Source: Butyrivibrio proteoclasticus P6B7 (lineage in GTDB: Bacteria > Bacillota > Clostridia > Lachnospirales > Lachnospiraceae). From it: a stretch of DNA of 64,000 bases. The DNA lies in contig NZ_JHWL01000005.1 of NCBI RefSeq assembly GCF_000622085.1, positions 62,001-126,000 on the forward strand. Reading direction: 5' to 3'. The notes beneath the pieces were generated by a model. It saw only the letters and a list, made by a program, of their open reading frames with translations. It was not told the origin of the DNA and did no database searches. Below, piece by piece: positions 26,133-34,904 of this stretch; positions within the stretch are counted from its first letter, which is position 1; each line of letters opens with the position of its first letter. Position numbers and translations under genes: made by a program.

Positions 26133-27023
26133 TTATTCGTGGAAACGACAGTCCTCATCTCCAAAGAAGAAAAGAGCTACAGCACCAGGTCCAACGTGGG
26201 ATCCAGTTACTGGTTCATAGCATACGCTAAGAATTTCCTTAGGTGGGTTCTGCTCATTTAAAAGATCTATGAGGTACTTGGTATCCTCATCGTTGTGAGC
26301 GCTGGCTATACCAACAATCTGCTCCTGTGGATTCTTAACGATCCTGTTGTAAATATCTGCCATGGCCTTGATGGCCTTCTTATTGCCGCGAACCTTATCG
26401 ATGTTGATGATCTGTCCGTGCTCATTACCTCTAAGAATCGGTTTAAGGTTAAGAACTGTACCAATGATCATAGCTGCATTGGAAAGTCTTCCTGTTCTCT
26501 GAAGATGTCTTAAGCTATCCACAGTAAATACCTGATATACGCACTTACTCCACTTGGTAAGTTCTTCGTAGCACTCCTCAATGGAAAGGCCCTGTTTTCT
26601 GAGCTCGATTGCCTTAAACACTACGATTCCTTCTCCAAGAGAAGCTGCCTTGGTATCAAGCATCATGAACTTTCTGTCAGGGAAGTCCTCCTCCAGCATT
26701 TTCTTGGCAATAAGGGATGAATTATAGGCTCCGCTTATGCCTGAAGACATACCAACATAAAGAACGTCATAGCCATCCTGGGCAAACTTGGACATGCAGT
26801 CATAGTATGCCTGTGGGCTTACCTGAGATGTATTATAAAGGTGCCCCTCTCTAATCTCTGTGTAGTACTTGGCGCCATCAAAATTCTCTATATCATCACA
26901 ATGTCTCTGATCAGACTCATTATCCTTGGGATAGAAAGTAAATGGAACCTGAGGGATGTCCTCGGGATCAAGAATACTCTTTGGAATATTACTGGATGTA
27001 TCTGTTACTATTTTGAAACTCAC
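26133..27023 (-). CDS. DegV-family fatty acid-binding protein
   Basis: A 296-residue protein. Start is GTG at 27023 preceded by GTGGAGGAAAAAA; an upstream ATG frame has no good site. It has the DegV blocks KIVTDTSSNIPKSIL, TSQVSPQAYYDCM, VLYVGMSSGISGAYNSS and LRHLQRTGRLSNAAMIIGTVLNLKPIL. Family members bind a fatty acid, and many hand it to the FakA kinase for phospholipid synthesis. A FakA-fragment gene is elsewhere in the window (37838) but full FakA is absent. Confidence 0.93.
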   Translation of the reverse strand: MSFKIVTDTSSNIPKSILDPEDIPQVPFTFYPKDNESDQRHCDDIENFDGAKYYTEIREGHLYNTSQVSPQAYYDCMSKFAQDGYDVLYVGMSSGISGAYNSSLIAKKMLEEDFPDRKFMMLDTKAASLGEGIVVFKAIELRKQGLSIEECYEELTKWSKCVYQVFTVDSLRHLQRTGRLSNAAMIIGTVLNLKPILRGNEHGQIINIDKVRGNKKAIKAMADIYNRIVKNPQEQIVGIASAHNDEDTKYLIDLLNEQNPPKEILSVCYEPVTGSHVGPGAVALFFFGDEDCRFHE

Positions 27024-27071
27024 TTTTTTCCTCCACAACATGTAGTTTTCATTACTATATAATACCACATG

Positions 27072-27107
27072 ATAAAACCGGAGCCAATAGGATCATTGGC
27101 TCCGGTT
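27072..27107 (-). terminator. Terminator of the Fe-S/FAD oxidoreductase gene
   Basis: Thirteen-bp stem AACCGGAGCCAAT/ATTGGCTCCGGTT with loop AGGATC, followed on the minus strand by a TTTTAT run. The other side has GCTTTT, so it could work in both directions. Confidence 0.8.
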
Positions 27108-27111
27108 GCTT

Positions 27112-29928
27112 TTAATCCTTTTTTCCTGCGATCTTGTTGATCACGATATTACCTGCGCGCTTTGCGGCGTATGGGCCAACCTTTTTAAGTTTGTCCTCTG
27201 CGCGAACCATTACGCTGGCTTCTGGGATATCTCTTGTAAGGTGGATGGCATCGAACTCGCACTTGGTTGTGCAAAGGCCGCAGCCAATACATCTGTTAAC
27301 ATCTACTGTTGTAGCACCACATCCAAGACATCGGGATGCCTCAGTCTTAACCTGCTGCTCTGTGAAGGTAAGTCTAAGGTCATCAAAGGTCTCCTTGGCT
27401 ACTCCGGCTTTTTTACCAGGAATCTGTCTCTTGGCATTATCAAAGCCTTCCACAAGGATGTCGTCCTTATCAAGCTCAACAAATTCTCTTCTGTCACGGG
27501 CAAGATCAAGTCTATTGCCCTTGTGGACGAATCTGTTGATGGATACCATACCTTCTCTACCACCTGCAATTGCATCGATGGCAAATCTTGCTCCGGTAAA
27601 TACATCACCGCCTACAAAGATATCAGGCTCTGCAGTCTGTCTTGTAAGCTTGTCAGCAATGGCTGTTCCATTTCTGTTAAGCTCAACCTTGGTTCCATCA
27701 AGAAGGTTACCCCACTGAACGGACTGACCAATTGAAAGAAGAAGGTTCTCACAAGGAATCTCTATTGTGTCCTCTTCATCATACTTAGGGCTGAATCTGT
27801 GCTCTTCGTCAAATACGCTTGTGCAGCGCTTAAAGATAACAGACTTAACATGGCCGTTCTCTGTAACAACTTCCTTAGGACCCCAGCCGTTCTTAACTTC
27901 GATGCCCTCTTCCTTAGCCTCTTCTACTTCGTCCTTGGCTGCTGGCATTTCCTTTTCGCTTTCAAGGCAGAGCATTGTAACCTTGGTGCTGCCTGCTCTT
28001 ACTGCAGTTCTGGCTACGTCTATAGCAACGTTACCACCACCTACTACAACAGTCTCGCCATTAAGCTTAATGCTGTGATCCTGGTTAATGCTGCGAAGGA
28101 AATCAACACCTGTCTGAACTCCCTTGGCATCCTCACCTGGAACTCCTGCAAGTCTTCCGCCCTGCATACCAATAGCTACAAAGAAAGCCTTGTAGCCTTC
28201 CTTACGAAGCTGGTCAATAGTAATATCCTTACCAACCTCAACTCCGCACTTAAACTCAACGCCCATCTGTCTGATAACATCGATCTCAGCGTCGATTATA
28301 TCCTTTTCAAGACGATAGCTTGGAATACCGTTCATAAGCATTCCGCCAGGTCTTTTCTCTTTTTCAAATACTGTTACAGGATAGCCGTCTCTTCTAAGGA
28401 AGTAAGCACAGGAAAGACCTGCTGGGCCACCACCAATTACAGCTACCTTATAGTCATCTGACCACATACCACCATCGTGCTTCTCACAAAGTGGAACATA
28501 GCGGTCCTTACTCTTAAGATCCAGTGAAGAGATAAACTTCTTGATCTCATCTATAGCAAGAGGCTGATCAATTGTGCCTCTTGTGCAGGCATCCTCACAA
28601 CGTCTGTTGCAGACAGCGCCGCAGATATATGGGAACGGATTATCCTGCTTGATAAGCTTAAGGGCGTCATCGTATCTACCCTCTGAAGCCATCTTGATAT
28701 AGCCCTGAACTGAAAGGTGCACAGGACAAGCAGTCTTACAAGGTGCTGTTCCTGTCTCATAGCAGTTGATCTTGGCATCGTCTCTGTAGTTATAGTTCCA
28801 CTTCTCTGGGCCCCAGTTCTTCTTATCAGGAAGCTCTGTCTTAGGGTAAGTAACTTCACTTCCGTCCTTCTTGCAGAGCTTCTGTCCCAGCTTGGCTGCG
28901 CCAACAGGGCAGACCTCTACGCATTTACCACAGGCAACACACTTATCCTTTTCCACGTGAGCTCTATAAGCAGAAGCAGACATGTTAGGTGTGTTGAAGA
29001 GCTGTGAAGTTCTAAGGGCATTGCAGACACCAGGTGCACAGTTACAGATGGCAACAATCTTGCCCTCACCATCTATGTTAGTGATCTGGTGAACATAGCC
29101 GTGTCTCTCAGCTCTTTCAAGGATCTCGTATACTTCCTCCTTGGTGACATAGTGACCGATTCCACGACTATCCATATATTCAGCCATATCGCCCATTCCG
29201 ATACAGTAGTCACCGCGGATCTCACCACTTCCCTCTCCGCGCATTGCCTGCTGCTTACGGCATGAGCACTCAGAAATACCGTATTTATCATACATATCGA
29301 TCCAGCGAGAAAGGTGCTCAACTGGAACAGACTCGTTCTCCAGCTTAATGGCCTTCTCAACAGGAATGACATGCATTCCAACACCAGCTCCTCCTGGAGG
29401 TACCATCTGAGTAATTCCTGCCAAAGGAAGCTGAGTCATAAGGTTAAAGAAGGTAGCAAGCTGAGGATACTCGTCTGTAAGCTTATCCTGCATCATCATA
29501 AACTCTGCAGAGCCAGGTACGAAAATAGGAAGTTCGTACTGCTTGTGTTTATCCGGTGTCTTAGCTCTGTTCATCTCGATGATACCGATCCACACAAGAC
29601 GATCCACCATCTGCTGCGTCTTCTCGATAGGCATCTTATTCATTTGTGCCAGTTCCTCAATTGAGTAAGGAACTCTTGTCTTTTTGAAATTTAAAAGAAA
29701 TTTGATCTGCTCCTTGTCAAAGATCATATCCAACATCCAGTACTCTGGATCACGGTTGTTGATCTTCTTAGTGAGCTTTTTGACGTAGCGGTCTGTAATA
29801 AGGGTAGCAAGCTTAAGAACAAGCTTCTCCTTCTCTTTGTCCGGTGCTACGTAGTTAGGGTCCTGCCAATAATCATTCTCGTTGATCATTGGATCCCCGA
29901 GTTTCCACTCTTTAACGTTTGTTGCCAT
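27112..29928 (-). CDS. Multidomain Fe-S / FAD-dependent NAD(P) oxidoreductase (GltD-like fusion)
   Basis: A 938-residue protein, longer than a GltD-like subunit (~470). In order: an N-terminal ~300-residue region with a winged-helix-like part (SIEELAQMNKMPIEKTQQMV) and Cys motifs CSCRKQ and CNCAPGVCN; a ferredoxin motif CVACGKCVEVCPVG (~335); a GltD-type Cys cluster PCKTACPV / CGAVCNRRCEDAC; FAD site VIGGGPAGLSCAYFLRRDG; NAD(P) site VVGGGNVAIDVARTAV; and a C-terminal CIGCGLCTTKCEFDAI. It likely moves electrons between NAD(P)H and a ferredoxin-like partner in the cytoplasm. Partner and substrate unknown. It is monocistronic. Confidence 0.85.
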   Translation of the reverse strand: MATNVKEWKLGDPMINENDYWQDPNYVAPDKEKEKLVLKLATLITDRYVKKLTKKINNRDPEYWMLDMIFDKEQIKFLLNFKKTRVPYSIEELAQMNKMPIEKTQQMVDRLVWIGIIEMNRAKTPDKHKQYELPIFVPGSAEFMMMQDKLTDEYPQLATFFNLMTQLPLAGITQMVPPGGAGVGMHVIPVEKAIKLENESVPVEHLSRWIDMYDKYGISECSCRKQQAMRGEGSGEIRGDYCIGMGDMAEYMDSRGIGHYVTKEEVYEILERAERHGYVHQITNIDGEGKIVAICNCAPGVCNALRTSQLFNTPNMSASAYRAHVEKDKCVACGKCVEVCPVGAAKLGQKLCKKDGSEVTYPKTELPDKKNWGPEKWNYNYRDDAKINCYETGTAPCKTACPVHLSVQGYIKMASEGRYDDALKLIKQDNPFPYICGAVCNRRCEDACTRGTIDQPLAIDEIKKFISSLDLKSKDRYVPLCEKHDGGMWSDDYKVAVIGGGPAGLSCAYFLRRDGYPVTVFEKEKRPGGMLMNGIPSYRLEKDIIDAEIDVIRQMGVEFKCGVEVGKDITIDQLRKEGYKAFFVAIGMQGGRLAGVPGEDAKGVQTGVDFLRSINQDHSIKLNGETVVVGGGNVAIDVARTAVRAGSTKVTMLCLESEKEMPAAKDEVEEAKEEGIEVKNGWGPKEVVTENGHVKSVIFKRCTSVFDEEHRFSPKYDEEDTIEIPCENLLLSIGQSVQWGNLLDGTKVELNRNGTAIADKLTRQTAEPDIFVGGDVFTGARFAIDAIAGGREGMVSINRFVHKGNRLDLARDRREFVELDKDDILVEGFDNAKRQIPGKKAGVAKETFDDLRLTFTEQQVKTEASRCLGCGATTVDVNRCIGCGLCTTKCEFDAIHLTRDIPEASVMVRAEDKLKKVGPYAAKRAGNIVINKIAGKKD

Positions 29929-30002
29929 AAAAAATCCCCTTTGTAAAAAATAATATATGTCACCCTGAAAATTATTGTAACCTATCCCAGTTTTTTATGC
30001 CA

Positions 30003-30039
30003 CAAAAAAAAGAGCCAAAGGGCGTTTCCCTCTGGCTCT
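30003..30039 (-). terminator. Terminator of purC
   Basis: Stem AGAGCCA..AGGG with CCCT..TGGCTCT, followed on the minus strand by a run of eight T's. Confidence 0.88.
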
Positions 30040-30046
30040 CTTGATC

Positions 30047-30916
30047 TTAGAGCTCTGAACCTGTGAGAAGCTTGTAAGCTTCAAGGTACTTGGCTATTGT
30101 CTTATCGATTACATCCTGTGGAAGGTTGTAGTCGCTGTCTGGATTAGCCTTAAGCCAGTTACGAACGAACTGCTTGTCGAAGGATGGCTGATCATGGCCT
30201 TCCTCGTAACCTTCTACTGGCCAGAAGCGTGAGCTGTCTGGTGTAAGCATTTCATCTGCGATAAGAACTTCGCCGTTTTCATCGATACCAAACTCGAACT
30301 TGGTATCTGCAATGATGATGCCCTTTGTAAGTGCATAGTCAGCGCACTTCTTGTAAAGAGCGATTGTATAATCACGGATCTTGGTTGCGTAATCAAGACC
30401 ATGTCCTGGGAATTCCTTTTCAAGAACCTCTACGCTGCGGTCGAAGTCGATGTTCTCATCGTGATCACCGATCTCAGCCTTAGTTGATGGTGTGTAGATT
30501 GGTTCAGGAAGCTTACCACATTCCTTAAGACCTTCTGGAAGCTTGATGCCACAAACTGTTCCGTTCTCTTTATAGCTTGCCCAACCACTTCCTGTGATGT
30601 ATCCACGAACGATACACTCAACAGGGATCATTGTAAGCTTTTTGCATAGCATGCTGTTGCCTGTAAACTCTGGCTGTCTGAAATACTCTGGCATGTCAGC
30701 GTTATCAACGCTTACCATGTGATTCTTAACGATGTCCTTAGTATAGTCGAACCAAAATCTGGACATCTGAGTTAAAACTGTGCCCTTCTTAGTTACCTTG
30801 TTCTTAAGGATAACATCAAAGGCTGAAATTCTGTCAGTTGCAACCATGATAAGGTTCTCCCCGATATCATAGATTTCTCTGACTTTTCCTTCTTTTACTG
30901 GCTTAAATTCCTGCAT
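30047..30916 (-). CDS. purC: Phosphoribosylaminoimidazole-succinocarboxamide synthase
   Basis: A 289-residue protein. Start ATG 30916 because GTGGAGGAGAAAAGC sits upstream. SAICAR synthetase blocks are evident: EGKVREIYDIGENLIMVATDRISAFDV, PVECIVRGYITGSGWASY, and IIADTKFEFG..VLIADEMLTPDSSRFW. It ligates aspartate to CAIR in purine synthesis. The length fits the bacterial enzyme with an extra C-terminal segment. It is downstream of the ABC-F gene with a 117-base gap and no terminator between them; no purine riboswitch was recognised. Confidence 0.95.
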   Translation of the reverse strand: MQEFKPVKEGKVREIYDIGENLIMVATDRISAFDVILKNKVTKKGTVLTQMSRFWFDYTKDIVKNHMVSVDNADMPEYFRQPEFTGNSMLCKKLTMIPVECIVRGYITGSGWASYKENGTVCGIKLPEGLKECGKLPEPIYTPSTKAEIGDHDENIDFDRSVEVLEKEFPGHGLDYATKIRDYTIALYKKCADYALTKGIIIADTKFEFGIDENGEVLIADEMLTPDSSRFWPVEGYEEGHDQPSFDKQFVRNWLKANPDSDYNLPQDVIDKTIAKYLEAYKLLTGSEL

Positions 30917-31048
30917 GCTTTTCTCCTCCACAATTCATATAACTCGTTTATGTGTAACCATTAAGGCAGTTACCGGTAATGTATTGCAAAACTCTCATGC
31001 TAAACCAATTTAACTCATCACATGGCTAGCATGGTCCCCATAGGAAAA

Positions 31049-32689
31049 TCAGTCGTCTTCCTCTTCCTCAGCGGCAGTGTTATAAACTGTACGCTTTCTA
31101 GCCATTTCATCATTTTCAAGGTACTCATCGTATGTAGAACGCTTATCAACAAGTGTTCCATCTGGAAGGATCTCCATGATTCTGTTGGCAGTTGTCTGAA
31201 CTACCTGGTGGTCACGGCAGGCAAAAAGCTCAACGCCTGGGAACTTGATCATTCCATCATTAAGTGCGGAAATTGATTCCATATCAAGGTGGTTAGTTGG
31301 CTCATCAAAGATGAGGCAGTTAGCACCACTGATCATCATCTTGGAAAGAAGGCATCTAACCTTCTCACCTCCGGAAAGGACCTTAACCTTCTTAACTCCG
31401 TCCTCACCGGCAAAGAGCATACGTCCAAGGAAGCCTCTTACATATGTTGCATCCTTGATCTCAGAATAGCCTGTAAGCCACTCTGTAATAGTGTAGTCAT
31501 TGTCGAATTCCTTAGTATTATCCTTAGGGAAGTAAGCCTGGGATGTTGTTACGCCCCACTTATAGGTTCCCTCATCTGGCTCAATCTCGCCTGTAAGGAT
31601 CTGGAAAAGAGTTGTCTTAGCAAGCTCATTACCACCTACAAAAGCGATCTTATCCTCTCTCTGAACTACGAAGGAAATGTTATCAAGAACCTTCTCTCCG
31701 TTGATAGTCTTGCTGATTCCATCAACTGTAAGAACCTCGTTACCGATCTCACGGTCTGGTCTGAAGTCGATGTATGGATACTTACGGCTTGAAGGCTTGA
31801 TTGTATCAAGCTCGATCTTCTCAAGAGCCTTCTTACGGGAAGTAGCCTGCTTAGACTTACTTGCGTTAGCAGAGAAACGAGCGATGAACTCTTTGAGCTC
31901 TTTGATCTGCTCTTCCTTCTTCTTATTGGCTTCCTTCATCTGACGAATCATGAGCTGACTTGACTCGTACCAGAAGTCGTAGTTACCAGCATAGAGCTGG
32001 ATCTTACCATAATCTATATCTGCGATGTAAGTACAAACCTTGTTAAGGAAGTAACGGTCATGGGATACTACGATGACTGTATTCTCGAAGTTGATAAGGA
32101 ACTCCTCAAGCCATGCGATAGCATCAAGATCAAGGTGGTTAGTAGGCTCGTCCAGAAGAAGAATATCTGGATTACCAAAAAGAGCTCTTGCAAGAAGAAC
32201 CTTAACCTTCTGAGCACCATCCAAGTCCTTCATAAGCTTGTAGTGGTGTTCTGTCTCAATTCCAAGACCATTAAGAAGTGACTCAGCATCTGACTCAGCT
32301 TCCCAACCATTCATTTCAGCAAACTCAGCCTCAAGCTCACTGGCACGGATTCCATCTTCATCAGAGAAATCTTCCTTGGCATAGATTGCATCCTTCTCAT
32401 TCTTGATCTCGAAAAGACGAGCGTTACCTGCGATAACAGTATCAAGAACTACCTGATCATCATACTTGAAGTGATCCTGTTCAAGGAATGAAAGACGCTC
32501 TCCGTCAGAGATAACTACATCACCATTAGTAGTCTCGATCTGACCTGAAAGAATCTTAAGAAATGTAGACTTACCAGCACCGTTGGCACCAATGATACCG
32601 TAGCAGTTGCCTGGTGTGAATTTAATGTTAACTTCTTCAAAAAGAGCCTTCTTACCAACTCTTAAGGTTACGTTATTTGCACTAATCAT
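31049..32689 (-). CDS. ABC-F family ATPase (YkpA/YbiT-like)
   Basis: A 546-residue protein with two ATPase domains and no membrane segment. First domain: Walker A GANGAGKST, DGAQKVKVLLARAL signature region, Walker B LLLDEPTNHLD. Second: Walker A changed to GGNELAKTT, signature LSGGEKVRC, Walker B IFDEPTNHLD. The charged linker between (MKEANKKKEEQIKELKEFI) is the P-site tRNA interaction motif. Such proteins act on stalled ribosomes. The altered second Walker A (AKTT in place of GKST) is a family trait in YkpA/YbiT proteins. ATG at 32689; promoter at 32740-32768. Confidence 0.93.
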   Translation of the reverse strand: MISANNVTLRVGKKALFEEVNIKFTPGNCYGIIGANGAGKSTFLKILSGQIETTNGDVVISDGERLSFLEQDHFKYDDQVVLDTVIAGNARLFEIKNEKDAIYAKEDFSDEDGIRASELEAEFAEMNGWEAESDAESLLNGLGIETEHHYKLMKDLDGAQKVKVLLARALFGNPDILLLDEPTNHLDLDAIAWLEEFLINFENTVIVVSHDRYFLNKVCTYIADIDYGKIQLYAGNYDFWYESSQLMIRQMKEANKKKEEQIKELKEFIARFSANASKSKQATSRKKALEKIELDTIKPSSRKYPYIDFRPDREIGNEVLTVDGISKTINGEKVLDNISFVVQREDKIAFVGGNELAKTTLFQILTGEIEPDEGTYKWGVTTSQAYFPKDNTKEFDNDYTITEWLTGYSEIKDATYVRGFLGRMLFAGEDGVKKVKVLSGGEKVRCLLSKMMISGANCLIFDEPTNHLDMESISALNDGMIKFPGVELFACRDHQVVQTTANRIMEILPDGTLVDKRSTYDEYLENDEMARKRTVYNTAAEEEEDD

Positions 32690-32739
32690 CTAAAAAATAA
32701 CCTCACATATCTATTAAAACTTACTTTGCAACAGTTCGT

Positions 32740-32768
32740 ATTATATTGGAAAGAGCTATATTTTGCAA
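32740..32768 (-). promoter_or_regulatory. Promoter of the ABC-F gene
   Basis: Minus strand: -35 TTGCAA (32763-32768), 17-base spacer, -10 TATAAT (32740-32745). Confidence 0.75.
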
Positions 32769-32782
32769 CCATCAACATGTAC

Positions 32783-32811
32783 AAAAAAACACCCGGAGAG
32801 AAATCTCCGGG
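32783..32811 (-). terminator. Terminator of the GGGtGRT gene pair
   Basis: Eight-bp GC-rich stem CCCGGAGA/TCTCCGGG followed on the minus strand by TGTTTTTTT. Between it and the gene end (32812-32903) lies a block with short inverted TTCGA repeats that I cannot explain. Confidence 0.88.
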
Positions 32812-32903
32812 TAATTTTACAATATGGAAGTTCGACTCTCGCTAACGCTCGATCGAACGACTATGCTCACTAGATTCGAAAAAACCTCATCAAGTGATCA
32901 AAA

Positions 32904-33923
32904 TCAGAACTTACCAGCCTTTGCAGCCTCTTCGATTGAAACGGCTGTAGAAACAGTCATACCAACCATAGGGTTGTTACCAGCTCCGATAAGACCCATC
33001 ATCTCAACGTGAGCAGGAACTGAAGATGAACCTGCGAACTGAGCATCTGAGTGCATACGTCCCATAGTATCTGTCATACCATAAGAAGCTGGGCCTGCTG
33101 CCATGTTATCTGGGTGAAGTGTACGTCCTGTACCGCCGCCTGAAGCAACTGAGAAGTACTTCTTACCAGCCTCTGTACGCTCCTTCTTATATGTACCTGC
33201 AACTGGGTGCTGGAATCTTGTAGGGTTAGTTGAGTTACCTGTGATAGATACGTCAACGTTCTCCTTCCACATGATTGCAACGCCTTCCTGTACATCGTTA
33301 GCACCGTAGCAGTTAACCTTAGCACGTGGTGAGTTAGCATCCTTAGAGTAGCACTTTCTGAATACTTCCTTAACCTCACCTGTGTAGTAATCGTACTCAG
33401 TCTCAATATATGTGAAACCGTTGATACGAGAAATGATCTGAGCTGCATCCTTACCAAGACCGTTAAGGATAACTCTAAGAGGTTTCTGACGAACCTTGTT
33501 AGCCTTCTCTGCGATACCGATAGCACCCTCAGCTGCTGCGAATGACTCGTGACCAGCAAGGAATGCGAAGCACTCTGTATCCTCTTCAAGAAGCATCTTA
33601 CCAAGGTTACCATGTCCAAGACCAACCTTACGACGATCAGCAACTGATCCAGGAATACAGAAAGCCTGAAGACCAATACCGATTGCTGCAGCTGCATCAG
33701 CAGCCTTTCTGCAGTTCTTCTTAATAGCGATAGCAGCACCTACTGTGTAAGCCCACTTAGCGTTCTCAAAGCAGATTGGCTGAATGCCTTCGATAAGGCT
33801 GTATACGTCAATGCCAGCTGCCATTGTAATCTCTTTACACTCTTCGATAGAAGAAATTCCATACTCCTTAAGGCAAGCCAGGATCTGGGGCTCTCTTCTT
33901 TCATATGATTCAAATAAAGCCAT
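32904..33923 (-). CDS. GGGtGRT family protein
   Basis: A 339-residue protein carrying the family-defining GGGTGRT (ASGGGTGRTLHPDNMAAGP, residues about 270-290). It has several conserved Cys and acidic residues and no membrane segment. The family is named but has no established reaction. In Firmicutes it is found next to an Fe-S cluster assembly scaffold, as here: the scaffold gene is 22 bases upstream on the same strand. A shared Fe-S or redox function is an inference. ATG at 33923 with GGAGGAATAATAAAA. Confidence 0.9.
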   Translation of the reverse strand: MALFESYERREPQILACLKEYGISSIEECKEITMAAGIDVYSLIEGIQPICFENAKWAYTVGAAIAIKKNCRKAADAAAAIGIGLQAFCIPGSVADRRKVGLGHGNLGKMLLEEDTECFAFLAGHESFAAAEGAIGIAEKANKVRQKPLRVILNGLGKDAAQIISRINGFTYIETEYDYYTGEVKEVFRKCYSKDANSPRAKVNCYGANDVQEGVAIMWKENVDVSITGNSTNPTRFQHPVAGTYKKERTEAGKKYFSVASGGGTGRTLHPDNMAAGPASYGMTDTMGRMHSDAQFAGSSSVPAHVEMMGLIGAGNNPMVGMTVSTAVSIEEAAKAGKF

Positions 33924-33945
33924 TTTTATTATTCCTCCTTACCTA

Positions 33946-34638
33946 TTACTCGTGTCTTGGATCGATGCAACGAACTGCATCAGCAACACGTCCATACTGT
34001 CCCTTAGCCTTCTCAAGAGCTGTGTTAGCGTCGTCACCAGCCTTGATGAAGTCCATCATCTTACCAAAGTTAACATACTTGTATCCGATGATCTCGTCGT
34101 TCTCATCAAGAGCGATATCTGTGATGTAACCATCTGTAAGCTCAAGATAACGAGGTCCCTTCTCAAGTGTTCCGTAAGTTGTACCAACCATTGAACGGTT
34201 ACCCTTACCAAGATCCTCAAGACCAGCACCGATCTGAAGTCCATCCTCTGAGAATGCAGACTGTGTTCTTCCGTAAACGATCTGAAGGAAGAGCTCTCTC
34301 ATAGCTGTGTTGATAGCATCACAAACAAGGTCTGTGTTAAGAGCCTCAAGAACTGTAAGTCCTGGAAGGATCTCAGATGCCATAGCAGCAGAATGAGTCA
34401 TACCTGAGCAACCAATTGTCTCTACAAGAGCTTCCTGGATGATACCATCCTTAACGTTAAGGGAAAGCTTGCAGCAACCCTGCTGAGGAGCACACCAGCC
34501 AATACCATGTGTATAGCCTGAAATGTCCTTTATCTCTTTTGACTTAACCCACTTAGCCTCTTCCGGAATGGGAGCAGCGCCATGGTGTACCCCTTGTGTT
34601 ACAGGGCACATGTTTTTTACCTCTGTTGAGTAAATCAT
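33946..34638 (-). CDS. Iron-sulfur cluster assembly scaffold-like protein
   Basis: A 230-residue protein with an IscU/NifU-like core: GWCAPQQGCCKLSLNVKDGIIQEALVETIGCSGMTHSAAMASEIL and later DLVCDAINTAMRELF give three or four Cys positions similar to cluster ligands. An extra N-terminal segment (MCPVTQGVHHGAAPIPEEAKW) and a C-terminal half are longer than classic IscU (~130). It is the upstream partner of the GGGtGRT gene. No IscS or Suf genes lie nearby. ATG at 34638 with GAAAGGAGATT. Confidence 0.85.
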   Translation of the reverse strand: MIYSTEVKNMCPVTQGVHHGAAPIPEEAKWVKSKEIKDISGYTHGIGWCAPQQGCCKLSLNVKDGIIQEALVETIGCSGMTHSAAMASEILPGLTVLEALNTDLVCDAINTAMRELFLQIVYGRTQSAFSEDGLQIGAGLEDLGKGNRSMVGTTYGTLEKGPRYLELTDGYITDIALDENDEIIGYKYVNFGKMMDFIKAGDDANTALEKAKGQYGRVADAVRCIDPRHE

Positions 34639-34839
34639 GTGAAAAATCTCCTTTCGTATTGTAAAGTAACTTTCATTACTTACTACTTAATTAGACTGGC
34701 CTATGCATATTAGCCATTATATGCAGCCATAGAATTGGTGCTAAAAGAAATATCCCAAAAACACCATACTTATTTTTACACAAATCCTCTATTTATTCAA
34801 TGTTTTTTTTTTAACAAATCCCGTGTTTGCTAAAGCAAA

Positions 34840-34876
34840 AAGCCAAAAACAAAGCCGATACCAACAAGTATCGGCT
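34840..34876 (-). terminator. Terminator of the argH-asd-topB-MATE operon
   Basis: Eight-bp stem AGCCGATA/TATCGGCT followed on the minus strand by TTGTTTTTGGCTTTTT, just after the MATE gene. The remaining gap up to 34638 (about 200 bases) is AT-rich with a candidate -10 TATAAT for the scaffold gene. Confidence 0.75.
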
Positions 34877-34904
34877 AATGCTTTAATTCTTAAATTTTTA
34901 TTAT

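Noticed and set aside
30932..31048. Possible purine riboswitch ahead of purC
   Set aside because: No three-way-junction pattern or conserved TATA..GGG-type core; only a short TTACCGGTAA palindrome was seen.
32812..32903. Block after the GGGtGRT gene with inverted TTCGA and CGATCG pieces
   Set aside because: Short and single-copy in this window. It may be a remnant, but nothing supports a specific call.
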